A stretch of DNA of 28,359 nucleotides from an uncultured Oscillospiraceae bacterium (GTDB taxonomy: Bacteria > Bacillota > Clostridia > Oscillospirales > Oscillospiraceae): positions 1 to 28,359 of the forward strand of contig CAJFPI010000088.1 in the NCBI GenBank assembly GCA_904398675.1, read 5' to 3'. The position numbers were made by a program, and so were the translations under genes. Below, piece after piece: positions 7,138 to 14,182 of the stretch (position 1 is the first letter of the stretch; each line of letters begins with the position of its first letter). The notes under the pieces were generated by a model. It was not told the origin of the DNA. It searched no databases and was given only the letters and a program-made list of their open reading frames with translations.

Positions 7138-8405
7138 CGGGATGAAGTGATTTTCTGTGTTTTTTCTAATTCTTCTGCCGAGATTCTGGTGAAATTGCCC
7201 CATCTGCGTGTGGAGAAGGCGCAGAGAAGGGTGCCGGCTAAAGCAATGATGGCCCAGAGGACTGTGGTCACCAGCCAGCCGAAACGGCTGGAGACAGCGG
7301 CAATGCCGTAGGTAGACAGGGCGCTGCCCACATAGATACAGGCGTTGAGAATGCCGGATGTGGTGGATACGCAGCCATACGGAGCGAAGTAGGCGGGAAT
7401 CTGTCCGATCAGCAGCATATTGGCGCCATACATACAGCCGGTGGTGACAGACATCAAAAAAGCGGAGGCGGCTGCGCCGCTGCCATAGAGGAGCGGCAGC
7501 AGGCAGGAGGCCGCACTGCCCAGGGCAAAAAGGAGCGCAGAGGCAAGCACCTCATTTTGCACGCGGCTTTGCAGCCGGGAGGAGAGCAGAATGCACACGA
7601 TGCTGAACAGCGGCAGGACCACAGCCGTGAGAATGGAGAGAGAGGAGCCCAGCTGATAGTTCTCCGCGATAAAGGTGGGCATCCAGGTGGTCAGGCCGTC
7701 CCGAAGAGTCCCCAGGGCAATAATAGCCCCCATCACCGGGACCAGGCCGGACAGAAGGAAAAGGCGGCCCAGGGCGGTTTCGGCAGGCTTGGCAGAGACA
7801 GGGGAGGCGTTGCCGGAAGGGGCAGGGGGCAGATCCCGCGTCCCCCACAGCCACGCGGCGGTAGACAGCAGGCCGAAGAGAGCGGCGCTGTGAAAGCTGA
7901 GACGCCAGCTGCCCAGCTGGATGCACAGCGGCACCAGCAGATAGACGGCAATGGTTCCCACATTGGCGGCGCCGTTCACCAGGACGCAGCCACGGGCGTA
8001 GTCCGCTTTGGGCAGATGGCGGACCATCAGCTTTACCAGCGGCGGCCAGAGCAGGGACTGAAAAAAGCCGTTGCAGCACCAGAGGACCGTAATGACAGGC
8101 ATATTATCCAGCAGAGCGACCGCTATATTGCACAGACAGGTGGCGATCATGCCAATCACAATGAGTAAACGGGGGGAGAAACGGTCTCCCAGCGCGCCGC
8201 TGAACAGCTGCCCGACGCCGTAGGTAATAAAGCTGCCGGTGACAGCCAGAATGGCGGTCTCCTTGGAAACCTGCAGATCCAAGATGATTTCCGTCAGGGC
8301 TGCGCCATAGTCCAAGCGGGTGAGGTAGCTGGCAAAATAAATCAGGCAGCACAGGGCGGTAAGCCTCCGTGCTGCCTGACGGGAGACCTGCGCTGCAGGA
8401 TTCAT
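7134..8405 (-). CDS. MFS transporter resembling organophosphate:phosphate antiporters
   Basis: The 423-residue polytopic protein has about 12 hydrophobic segments in two halves, as in the major facilitator superfamily. The opening IYFASYLTRLDYGAALTEI and the mid-protein GLTTWMPTFIAENYQL resemble the OPA subfamily (GlpT, UhpT, UhpC), so the cargo may be a phosphorylated polyol or head group. The cargo cannot be fixed from sequence alone. The ATG (8403-8405) overlaps the stop codon of the upstream phosphohydrolase as ATGA, showing translational coupling. The pair follows eutP without a visible terminator, so this is probably the last gene of the eut transcript. By eye its codons look slightly less GC-rich than those of the eut genes. 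Confidence 0.8.
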   Translation of the reverse strand: MNPAAQVSRQAARRLTALCCLIYFASYLTRLDYGAALTEIILDLQVSKETAILAVTGSFITYGVGQLFSGALGDRFSPRLLIVIGMIATCLCNIAVALLDNMPVITVLWCCNGFFQSLLWPPLVKLMVRHLPKADYARGCVLVNGAANVGTIAVYLLVPLCIQLGSWRLSFHSAALFGLLSTAAWLWGTRDLPPAPSGNASPVSAKPAETALGRLFLLSGLVPVMGAIIALGTLRDGLTTWMPTFIAENYQLGSSLSILTAVVLPLFSIVCILLSSRLQSRVQNEVLASALLFALGSAASCLLPLLYGSGAAASAFLMSVTTGCMYGANMLLIGQIPAYFAPYGCVSTTSGILNACIYVGSALSTYGIAAVSSRFGWLVTTVLWAIIALAGTLLCAFSTRRWGNFTRISAEELEKTQKITSSR

Positions 8406-9181
8406 ACCAGGCACCTGCCTTCCCAATCCTGGTTGGCGGGGAGACCCAGCAGAGCGGCCACGGTGGGGGCGATATCCAGGAGGGAGACGCCGTCTCCCAG
8501 AGCTGCGCCGGGGGCGAAGGGGCCGCCCCGCAGGAAAAGCGGGATGGTCATGTCCTCCGGACAGTCCTCCCCGTGGGTGCGGTCATGGCCGCCGTGGTCA
8601 GCGGTGATGAGGACAGTGTAGCAGGACGGCAGACGCTCCAATACTTTCTGGATATCGTCCCATGCGCTGTAGACAGAGCGGAGGTAGGCGGGGGACATCC
8701 ACCCCTCGCTGTGGCCCGCATCATCCGGGTCGCCCAGATAGAGAAAGACGAAGTCCGGCTGGAGCGTCTCCATGGTTTCCATGGCGCTGTTCACCAGAGC
8801 GTCGGTGGCCGGGCGGTAGCCCAGATCCTTTCCCGAGAGGAAGAGACTGATGGCGAGGCTGCCGGGCCGGGACAGATCCCGCAGCTGCTCCCAGCTATAA
8901 AAGAGGGCACAGCGTTTCCCGCTGCGGGCGAGGTAGTCGCACAGTCCCTCCACCGGGCGGACCTGGGGCACATAGAGATTGGTGGTTACACCGTGGCGCG
9001 CCGGCGGCACGCTGTGAAACAGCGACATGTGGCAGGGCAGCGTCACTGAGGGCATCATCGACCGCGCCTGCAGCGTGGACGTACTCTCCCGCTGCAGCCG
9101 AGGGATATAGGGGTGGCCGCAGGCGGCCAGGCTGTCGGAGCGCATGCCGTCCACCAGGATCAGCAGAACTTTATTTTCCAT
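8402..9181 (-). CDS. Alkaline-phosphatase-superfamily phosphohydrolase/phosphodiesterase
   Basis: The 259-residue protein matches the nucleotide pyrophosphatase/phosphodiesterase branch of the alkaline phosphatase superfamily, which uses two metal ions. Likely ligands and nucleophile are D11 (LVDGMR), T47 (PSVTLPCH), D153 and H157 (DPDDAGH), D195, H196 and H203 (TADHGGHDRTHGE). The sequence begins directly with the first beta strand and shows no signal peptide or lipobox, so it should act in the cytoplasm. It starts 30 nt after eutP with GGAGG upstream, and its stop overlaps the transporter start. The substrate is unknown. A phosphomonoester or diester imported by the next gene product is an inference. 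Confidence 0.87.
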   Translation of the reverse strand: MENKVLLILVDGMRSDSLAACGHPYIPRLQRESTSTLQARSMMPSVTLPCHMSLFHSVPPARHGVTTNLYVPQVRPVEGLCDYLARSGKRCALFYSWEQLRDLSRPGSLAISLFLSGKDLGYRPATDALVNSAMETMETLQPDFVFLYLGDPDDAGHSEGWMSPAYLRSVYSAWDDIQKVLERLPSCYTVLITADHGGHDRTHGEDCPEDMTIPLFLRGGPFAPGAALGDGVSLLDIAPTVAALLGLPANQDWEGRCLV

Positions 9182-9211
9182 GGAAACCTCCGGCCGCTGG
9201 TATCGCGGCGG

Positions 9212-9640
9212 CTATGTTGCAAGAAAGGCCAGGAGGGGCTCCATCCCCTCCTCCGTTACAGAGCTGATGGTAAAAATGGGATCCGCCCCGGTGAGCTCCA
9301 GCATCTCCCGGGCATCGCTGAGCTGGCGCTGGGTGGCCAGGTCCGCCTTGGTCACGATCCCTGCCACCGGCACGGGGAACATCCCCGCCATGCCGGGGGA
9401 GTAGAGGAACCGCTCCTGGGTGGCGTCCTGGAGAAAGAGCACCAAGTCCACCTCCGCGGCAGTGACCACGAGGCCCTTGAGGAAGGAGCGGTGCTCCAGA
9501 TATTCCCCGGGGGTGTCGATGGTTTTGCCCACCACCTCAACGGTCTGGGTCTTTTTATACCGCTGCTCCAGCCCGTTGAGCCGCTGGCACAGGGTGGTTT
9601 TTCCGCAGGCCACGTCGCCTGCCAGAAGGATCTTCTTCAT
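9212..9640 (-). CDS. eutP: EutP/PduV family small GTPase-like protein
   Basis: EutP is a P-loop protein of ethanolamine and propanediol microcompartment operons, reported to have acetate kinase activity in some species and possibly involved in compartment positioning. The 142-residue protein has Walker A GDVACGKTT (residues 8-16), the DTPGE switch motif and TKAD for base recognition. The ATG (9638-9640) overlaps the eutS stop as ATGA. There is no clear ribosome site, so translation is probably coupled to eutS. The frame stays open further upstream, but there it encodes a His-rich stretch and GC-rich nonsense on top of eutS and eutT, so I reject a longer start. Confidence 0.92.
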   Translation of the reverse strand: MKKILLAGDVACGKTTLCQRLNGLEQRYKKTQTVEVVGKTIDTPGEYLEHRSFLKGLVVTAAEVDLVLFLQDATQERFLYSPGMAGMFPVPVAGIVTKADLATQRQLSDAREMLELTGADPIFTISSVTEEGMEPLLAFLAT

Positions 9641-9987
9641 GTGCGTGTGATGGTGGTGGGGGTGCAGCCGATGGTATTCACCAGCACATCCAGCACGTCC
9701 CGCAGGGCGGCCTCCACGCTGGCCACGTCGCCGTTGATCACCAGGGAGCCGTTGAACCGGTCTACGAACACCAGCTCCACGCTGGCGGCCTTGGTGGCCA
9801 CGTCCGCGCCGATAATGGCCGCCTCGGAGGGAGTAATGGTCAGGATGCCCAGGGCGCCGCTGCGCTCGCCGATGACCCCCAGCTTTTTGTAGAGGTCCGG
9901 ATCGGGGTTTGCGATCAGGTGGGCCATGGTGACCTGTTTGCCGGGGACAAATTCCTGGATAATCCGCTGCTTGTGTTCCTCCGCCAT
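9637..9987 (-). CDS. eutS: EutS bacterial microcompartment shell protein
   Basis: EutS is a circularly permuted single-domain BMC hexamer that forms part of the shell facets. The 116-residue product contains the typical RIIQEFVPGKQVTMAHLIAN opening and the LGILTITPSEAAIIGADVA core, matching the EutS/PduU family over its whole length. I start it at ATG 9985-9987, 8 nt after AGGAGG. A GTG three codons upstream falls in that ribosome site. The site itself lies inside the last codons of eutT. It overlaps eutP by 4 nt. Confidence 0.95.
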   Translation of the reverse strand: MAEEHKQRIIQEFVPGKQVTMAHLIANPDPDLYKKLGVIGERSGALGILTITPSEAAIIGADVATKAASVELVFVDRFNGSLVINGDVASVEAALRDVLDVLVNTIGCTPTTITRT

Positions 9988-9992
9988 CGCCG

Positions 9993-10745
9993 TCACCTCC
10001 TTTTATCCGACTGCTCCGCCGCCAGGCGGCAGAAGAGAATATAGACCGCGCTGGAGAGGCGGTTGAGCCCCTCCACCAGGTCCGGCCGGGTGCAGCGCCC
10101 GCCCTGGTCAAAGGCCAGGGCCGCCGCCAGCTCCGTCTCCCGGACCTGGGTGCGCAGGGCGTTGAGCTCCATGGCCAGACGCCCCATGGTATAGCTGGGG
10201 ATGGGGTGGGGGATGCCGATTTCCTCCTGTACATGGTGGGAGACCCGGCGGATGCCCCGACTGTCCAGCCCCAGAAGGCGGATCTCCCCCAGGGGCTCCT
10301 CCTTCACCTCCGCGGCCAGAATCTGCCGGAGAAATCCCAGCAGCTCCTCCAGCTCCTCCAGGGTCCGCCTCCGGTTTTGCTCCGCGGCGGTGACCTCCGC
10401 GGAGAGAAAGGCTGCCATCAGGCTGTCCAGCTTTCCGCGGAAGAGGATGCGGGGGTGGGTCTTGGGCACCAGGCGGTTGCCCCGGAGGTGGGTCATCTCC
10501 TCCGGCTTTTCCTCCACCCTCTCCCCAGTGGCCTCGATCACATACCGGGGCGCGCCGCCAGCGGCGGCGATGGGCTCCACCGTCATGGTTTTACCCTTGG
10601 GCTGCAGGCGCAGCTCAATCCGGTGCTCCAGGAGGAAGTCCCGGGCGGAGGGGGTCACCACCGTCCCCTCCTCCACCGTGAAGGTGTGGAACTCCCCCTG
10701 GTCCCAGAGACGGCGCAGCTCCCGGTCTGTCACCAGCTGGCGCAT
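9993..10745 (-). CDS. eutT: EutT corrinoid adenosyltransferase
   Basis: EutT makes adenosylcobalamin, the cofactor of ethanolamine ammonia-lyase, from ATP and reduced cobalamin. The 250-residue protein matches the family through VTPSARDFLLEHRIEL near the N-terminus, THLRGNRLVPKTHPRILFRG in the middle, and NALRTQVRETELAAA and GLNRLSSAVYIL near the end. The HX11CCX2C iron motif of the Salmonella enzyme is absent: the region before THLRG has no cysteine, and the only two cysteines lie near the C-terminus. I recall that metal-independent EutT enzymes are known in Firmicutes. The ATG shares its A with the eutM stop codon (TGATG). Confidence 0.9.
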   Translation of the reverse strand: MRQLVTDRELRRLWDQGEFHTFTVEEGTVVTPSARDFLLEHRIELRLQPKGKTMTVEPIAAAGGAPRYVIEATGERVEEKPEEMTHLRGNRLVPKTHPRILFRGKLDSLMAAFLSAEVTAAEQNRRRTLEELEELLGFLRQILAAEVKEEPLGEIRLLGLDSRGIRRVSHHVQEEIGIPHPIPSYTMGRLAMELNALRTQVRETELAAALAFDQGGRCTRPDLVEGLNRLSSAVYILFCRLAAEQSDKRR

Positions 10746-11026
10746 CAATCCAGATGGGGCAGGATGCCCTCAACATCGCCGTGGGGCCGGGGAATCACAT
10801 GGACGCCGTACAGCTCGCCCACCTGCTTGGCGGCAGCGGCGCCGGCCTCGGTGGCGGCCTTCACAGCACCCACGTCCCCCCGCACCATGACGGTGACAAG
10901 GCCGGAGCCGATCTGCTCCTTGCCGATGAGCTTTACGTTGGCGGCCTTTACCATGGCGTCGGCCGCCTCAATGGCCCCGATAAGGCCCTTTGTCTCCACC
11001 ATGCCCAATGCCAATAAATTCTCCAT
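10745..11026 (-). CDS. eutM: EutM bacterial microcompartment shell hexamer
   Basis: EutM is the main single BMC-domain hexamer of the ethanolamine shell. The 93-residue protein reads ALGMVETKGLIGAIEAADAM, then VKLIGKEQIGSGL (central pore loop with IGSGL) and ends IPRPHGDVEGILPHLD, as expected for the family. I place the start at ATG 11024-11026, 9 nt after GAGGAGG. The immediately preceding GTG codon is an equally possible start and would add one residue. It lies 65 nt after eutE and overlaps eutT by 1 nt. Confidence 0.96.
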   Translation of the reverse strand: MENLLALGMVETKGLIGAIEAADAMVKAANVKLIGKEQIGSGLVTVMVRGDVGAVKAATEAGAAAAKQVGELYGVHVIPRPHGDVEGILPHLD

Positions 11027-11091
11027 CACACATGTCCTCCTCTATTATAATAAGGTATCTGTCGTCTTTTTGGGGTGGATCGTCAGCGCTC

Positions 11092-12603
11092 TCACCGCTC
11101 CAGCCGCTCCAGCACCGCCCGGGTAATGGCGGCGATCTCGTCCCGGCTGAGGGTCATGCCCCCGGCAACGGCGTTGCGGGAATAGGGGGCGGCGGACGAA
11201 ACGTGTGCGCTCTCCTGCGCAGGGGCGGGGGCGCTGCCACGCAGGTCGCTCAGCTCCCGCAGGCCCACCGCCACCCGGCGGATGTTGAAGAGGTGCTGGG
11301 GTCCCACATTGTCGCTGGTGGCGCTGCCGCCCACGGCGCCGCAGCCCAGGGTCAGCGCCGGCTGCAGCCCGGTGAGGGCGCCCACGCCGCCAAGAGCGCC
11401 GGGGACGTTTACCAGCAGGCGGCTTACCGGCTTTTTCAGGGCAAACTCCCGGATCACGCTCTTGTCCTGGCTGTGGATCACCATGGTGTGGCCCGCGCCC
11501 TCGTTGTGGAGGATCTCCATGCAGCGCTTACAGGCGCTCTCCCAGTTGTCCTCCACATAGAAGGCCAGGATGGGGCAGAGCTTTTCCCGGGAGTAGGGGT
11601 TGTCCTTGCCCACGGTGGTCTGGGGGGAGATAAGGATCTTGGTGCCGGCGGGGATGGTGATGCCCGCCATGTCGGCAATGGCCTGGGCGGTCTTGCCCAC
11701 GATCTTGGGGTTCATGGTGCCGTTGGCCCGGAGGATAAAGCGGGAGACCTTCTCCGACTCCTCCGGGGAGAGGAAGTAGTACCCCTGGCGCTTGCATTCG
11801 TCAATGACCTTGTCCTTGATGCACTTCTCGGTGACGATGCTCTGCTCGCTGGCGCAGATGGTGCCGTTGTCGAAGGTCTTGCTGTCCAGAATGCGGCGGA
11901 CGGCGGTGGGGATGTCGGCGGATTTCTCAATGAAGGCCGGCCCGTTGCCGGGACCCACGCCCAGGGCGGGGTTGCCGGAGCTGTAGGCCGCCCGGACCAT
12001 GGCCTCGCCGCCGGTGGCCAGGATGATGCCGATGTCCCGGCTCTTGAGCAGGGCGTTGGTGGCATCCACGGTGGGGGTGGTGATGCACTGCACCAGCCCG
12101 TCGGGGGCGCCGGCCCGCTTGGCCGCCTCGGAGGCGATGCGCCAGGCCTCCAGAATGCAGTTTTTGGCCCCGGGGTGGGGACTGATGACAATGGCGTTGC
12201 CCGCCTTCAGGGAGATGATGGTCTTATAGAGCACCGTGGAGGTGGGGTTGGTGGAGGGGATCAGGGCGGCCACCACCCCCATGGGCACGGCCACCTCGGT
12301 GATGCCCCGGGCCTCGTCCTCCCGGATGACGCCCACGGTCTTCATGTCCTTGATGGCGTCCCAGGTCATGGTGCTGCCCAGCTGGTTTTTCAGCACCTTG
12401 TCCTGCCACACGCCAAAGCCCGTCTCCTCCGCGGCCATCTTGGCCAGCTTTTCCGCGTTTTTCGCCCCGGCCTCCGCCACGGCGCGGCAGACCGCGTCCA
12501 CCTGCTCCTGGGAGAAGGAGGCGAACTCCTCCTGGGCGGCCTTGGCCCGCTTGATCAGATTGCGAACCTCCTGAATGGAGTATAGATCCCGGTCAAATTC
12601 CAT
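11092..12603 (-). CDS. eutE: EutE CoA-acylating acetaldehyde dehydrogenase with C-terminal targeting helix
   Basis: EutE converts acetaldehyde, NAD+ and CoA into acetyl-CoA inside the microcompartment. The 503-residue protein has the aldehyde dehydrogenase fold, with PSTNPTSTVLYKTI near 116-129, TGGEAMVRAAYSSGNPALGV near 197-216 and the catalytic C250 in FDNGTICASE. The N-terminus starts almost directly in the catalytic domain and lacks the amphipathic targeting peptide of enteric EutE. Instead, after a Pro/Ala/Ser-rich linker (about 450-482), the last 21 residues form an amphipathic helix, LSRDEIAAITRAVLERLER, of the encapsulation type. The start follows GAGGAGG by about 8 nt. Confidence 0.94.
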   Translation of the reverse strand: MEFDRDLYSIQEVRNLIKRAKAAQEEFASFSQEQVDAVCRAVAEAGAKNAEKLAKMAAEETGFGVWQDKVLKNQLGSTMTWDAIKDMKTVGVIREDEARGITEVAVPMGVVAALIPSTNPTSTVLYKTIISLKAGNAIVISPHPGAKNCILEAWRIASEAAKRAGAPDGLVQCITTPTVDATNALLKSRDIGIILATGGEAMVRAAYSSGNPALGVGPGNGPAFIEKSADIPTAVRRILDSKTFDNGTICASEQSIVTEKCIKDKVIDECKRQGYYFLSPEESEKVSRFILRANGTMNPKIVGKTAQAIADMAGITIPAGTKILISPQTTVGKDNPYSREKLCPILAFYVEDNWESACKRCMEILHNEGAGHTMVIHSQDKSVIREFALKKPVSRLLVNVPGALGGVGALTGLQPALTLGCGAVGGSATSDNVGPQHLFNIRRVAVGLRELSDLRGSAPAPAQESAHVSSAAPYSRNAVAGGMTLSRDEIAAITRAVLERLER

Positions 12604-12637
12604 TGTGCGTTTCCTCCTCTTTCATCTCATCATCTCG

Positions 12638-13291
12638 TCAGTATTGAAGGGGCGCGCCGGCCACGGCGCACACCGCGTCGGCAAAGGCGTCGCAGGCCGC
12701 CTGGCAGGCCGCCTGGGAGCCGGTTAAAAGCCCGCCGGCGAAGTTGGTCTCCGTGGGGGGGCCGTAAAACACCCGCAGCTCCACCTCCGCCATCTTCAGC
12801 GCGGCGTCCAGCCCCACAGCCGCCTCCAGCGGCGGGGCAATGAGGTAAGCCATAGCCGTCCCCTCCGGCACGCCGGCCTGGGCGGAGAGATAGGAGCCGG
12901 TACGGGAGATGCAGTGGGCAAAGTAGACCACGTCGTCCCGGTCGCTGGCGCTTTTAAAGCTGGCCTCCTGCCGGGCGAAGTGGACGGCCGCGTCCAGCCC
13001 GCTGCGGGCGGCGGCGGGGTCCGGGGCGGCCAGGATGCCGATAAACTCCCCGGCGTTGGCCGTGCTGGCGTTGGAGGCGCCGGCGTACATGCTCTTTGCG
13101 TAGACCACCCGGACGTCGGCCTTTTTGGTGGCCTCGTCCAGAGCGGCGTAGGACACGTCGTCACAGTCGCTGGTGAAAAGGGCCAGGCTGCGAAGGCCCT
13201 CCGGTACGCCGAGGCTTTTGAGCAGGGCCGGGTCCGCGTTGGGGATCAGCCGGGCGCTGAGGACCCGGACGGGGATGGGGTCTCCTCGCAT
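12638..13291 (-). CDS. eutL: EutL tandem-domain BMC shell protein
   Basis: EutL is a trimeric shell protein with two BMC domains per chain and a gated central pore. The 217-residue product has the usual EutL length and signatures, such as VRVLSARLIPNADPALLKSL at the N-terminus, KADVRVVYAKSMYAGA, FKSASDRDDVVYFAHCISRT, and the FYGPPTETNFAGGLLTGS segment near the end. The ATG (13289-13291) follows a GGGGAGGGGAG ribosome site. It lies 13 nt after eutC and 34 nt before eutE. Confidence 0.95.
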   Translation of the reverse strand: MRGDPIPVRVLSARLIPNADPALLKSLGVPEGLRSLALFTSDCDDVSYAALDEATKKADVRVVYAKSMYAGASNASTANAGEFIGILAAPDPAAARSGLDAAVHFARQEASFKSASDRDDVVYFAHCISRTGSYLSAQAGVPEGTAMAYLIAPPLEAAVGLDAALKMAEVELRVFYGPPTETNFAGGLLTGSQAACQAACDAFADAVCAVAGAPLQY

Positions 13292-13304
13292 GCGCTCCCC
13301 TCCC

Positions 13305-14177
13305 CTACTTCACCAGGTCCACGCCGCTGGCCTTCTGCTCCAGGATCCGGCAGATCACCTCGGCGAGATAGGCCCCGGCCTCCACGGCGGCGATGCCGTC
13401 CTTGTGGATGTTGGATACCACCGTCCGCTTGGACTCCGGCATGCCCACATAGGCGTTGTAGGCGATATAGGCGCTCATGCTCTCGGCGGTGGCGAGGCCG
13501 GGGCGCTCCCCCAGCAGTACGCATACCACCTTGGCCCCCACGATCTCCGCCACCTGCTCCTCCGCACCCACGCGGCCGAACCGGAGGAAGAAGGGGGTGC
13601 CCACGGTGAGGCCACGCTCCCGCAGCGTGTCCATCAAAACCGGGAGAATGTTGGGGAGGTTTGCCTCAATGGCGGTGGAGCTCAAGCCGTCGGAGGCGTA
13701 GATCTGCACATCGGGGTTGGGCGTGCACCGGCGACGGAGGGTCTCCACCGCCTCGTCGCTGAGGCGGCGGCCCAGATCCGGCCGGGTCACATAGGTGTCC
13801 TTGCTGTCGCACTGGGTCTGGACCGTGAAGAGGCCCAGCTTTTCCGGCAGGGCAGGGTCCACGTCGGCGAACACCGCGTCCCGGGCCTGGGCGTGGTCGG
13901 CCCGGAGGGTGAGAAGGGTGCGGGTCTTCAGCCGCGGCCCCGCCCGGCCCACGCCGATGCGGGCGGTGGTCTTTGTCCGCATCCGCTCCAGGGCCTCCGG
14001 ATCCTCCGGATGGTCCAAAAGGCTGATGCGCCGGCAGGCTGCGGCGGTGATGTCGCCGCAGGGGTCCTCCCCGCCGCAGCAGGGACGCTCCCCCTGTGGC
14101 AGCGTCACGCTGCCGGTGCGCTGGAGCTGCTCGATCACTTCCGCCACAATGGCGGCGATGCTGTCTCTGTCGGCCAC
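13305..14177 (-). CDS. eutC: Ethanolamine ammonia-lyase small subunit
   Basis: EutC pairs with EutB to form the adenosylcobalamin-dependent lyase that splits ethanolamine into acetaldehyde and ammonia. The 290-residue protein has RIGVGRAGPRLKTRTLLTLR, LYVTRP-like TYVTRPDLGRRLSDEAVE, NPDVQIYASDGLSS and GERPGLATAESMSAYIAY, all typical. I choose GTG 14175-14177, 8 nt after GAGGAGG. The earlier GTG at 14186 overlaps the eutB stop but also the ribosome site. With this start the protein begins MADRDSIAAIVAEVIEQLQ, an amphipathic encapsulation helix like that of E. coli EutC. A cysteine-bearing linker (C33, C34, C40, C48) follows. Confidence 0.94.
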   Translation of the reverse strand: MADRDSIAAIVAEVIEQLQRTGSVTLPQGERPCCGGEDPCGDITAAACRRISLLDHPEDPEALERMRTKTTARIGVGRAGPRLKTRTLLTLRADHAQARDAVFADVDPALPEKLGLFTVQTQCDSKDTYVTRPDLGRRLSDEAVETLRRRCTPNPDVQIYASDGLSSTAIEANLPNILPVLMDTLRERGLTVGTPFFLRFGRVGAEEQVAEIVGAKVVCVLLGERPGLATAESMSAYIAYNAYVGMPESKRTVVSNIHKDGIAAVEAGAYLAEVICRILEQKASGVDLVK

Positions 14178-14182
14178 GGCGC

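Noticed and set aside
4527..7145. Long open frame on the plus strand opposite the glp operon (872 codons)
   Set aside because: Gly/Ala/His/Val-rich composition with no domain. The minus strand encodes three well-supported proteins over the same bases.
9641..10234. N-terminal extension of eutP through an in-frame upstream stretch
   Set aside because: The extension encodes Arg/Gly-rich and poly-His sequence over eutS and eutT, and the eutS stop/eutP ATG overlap explains translation.
11044..11049. TATAAT on the minus strand upstream of eutM as an internal promoter
   Set aside because: The -35 position (17 nt upstream) is A-rich with no resemblance to TTGACA; it may be only an AT-rich ribosome-site context.
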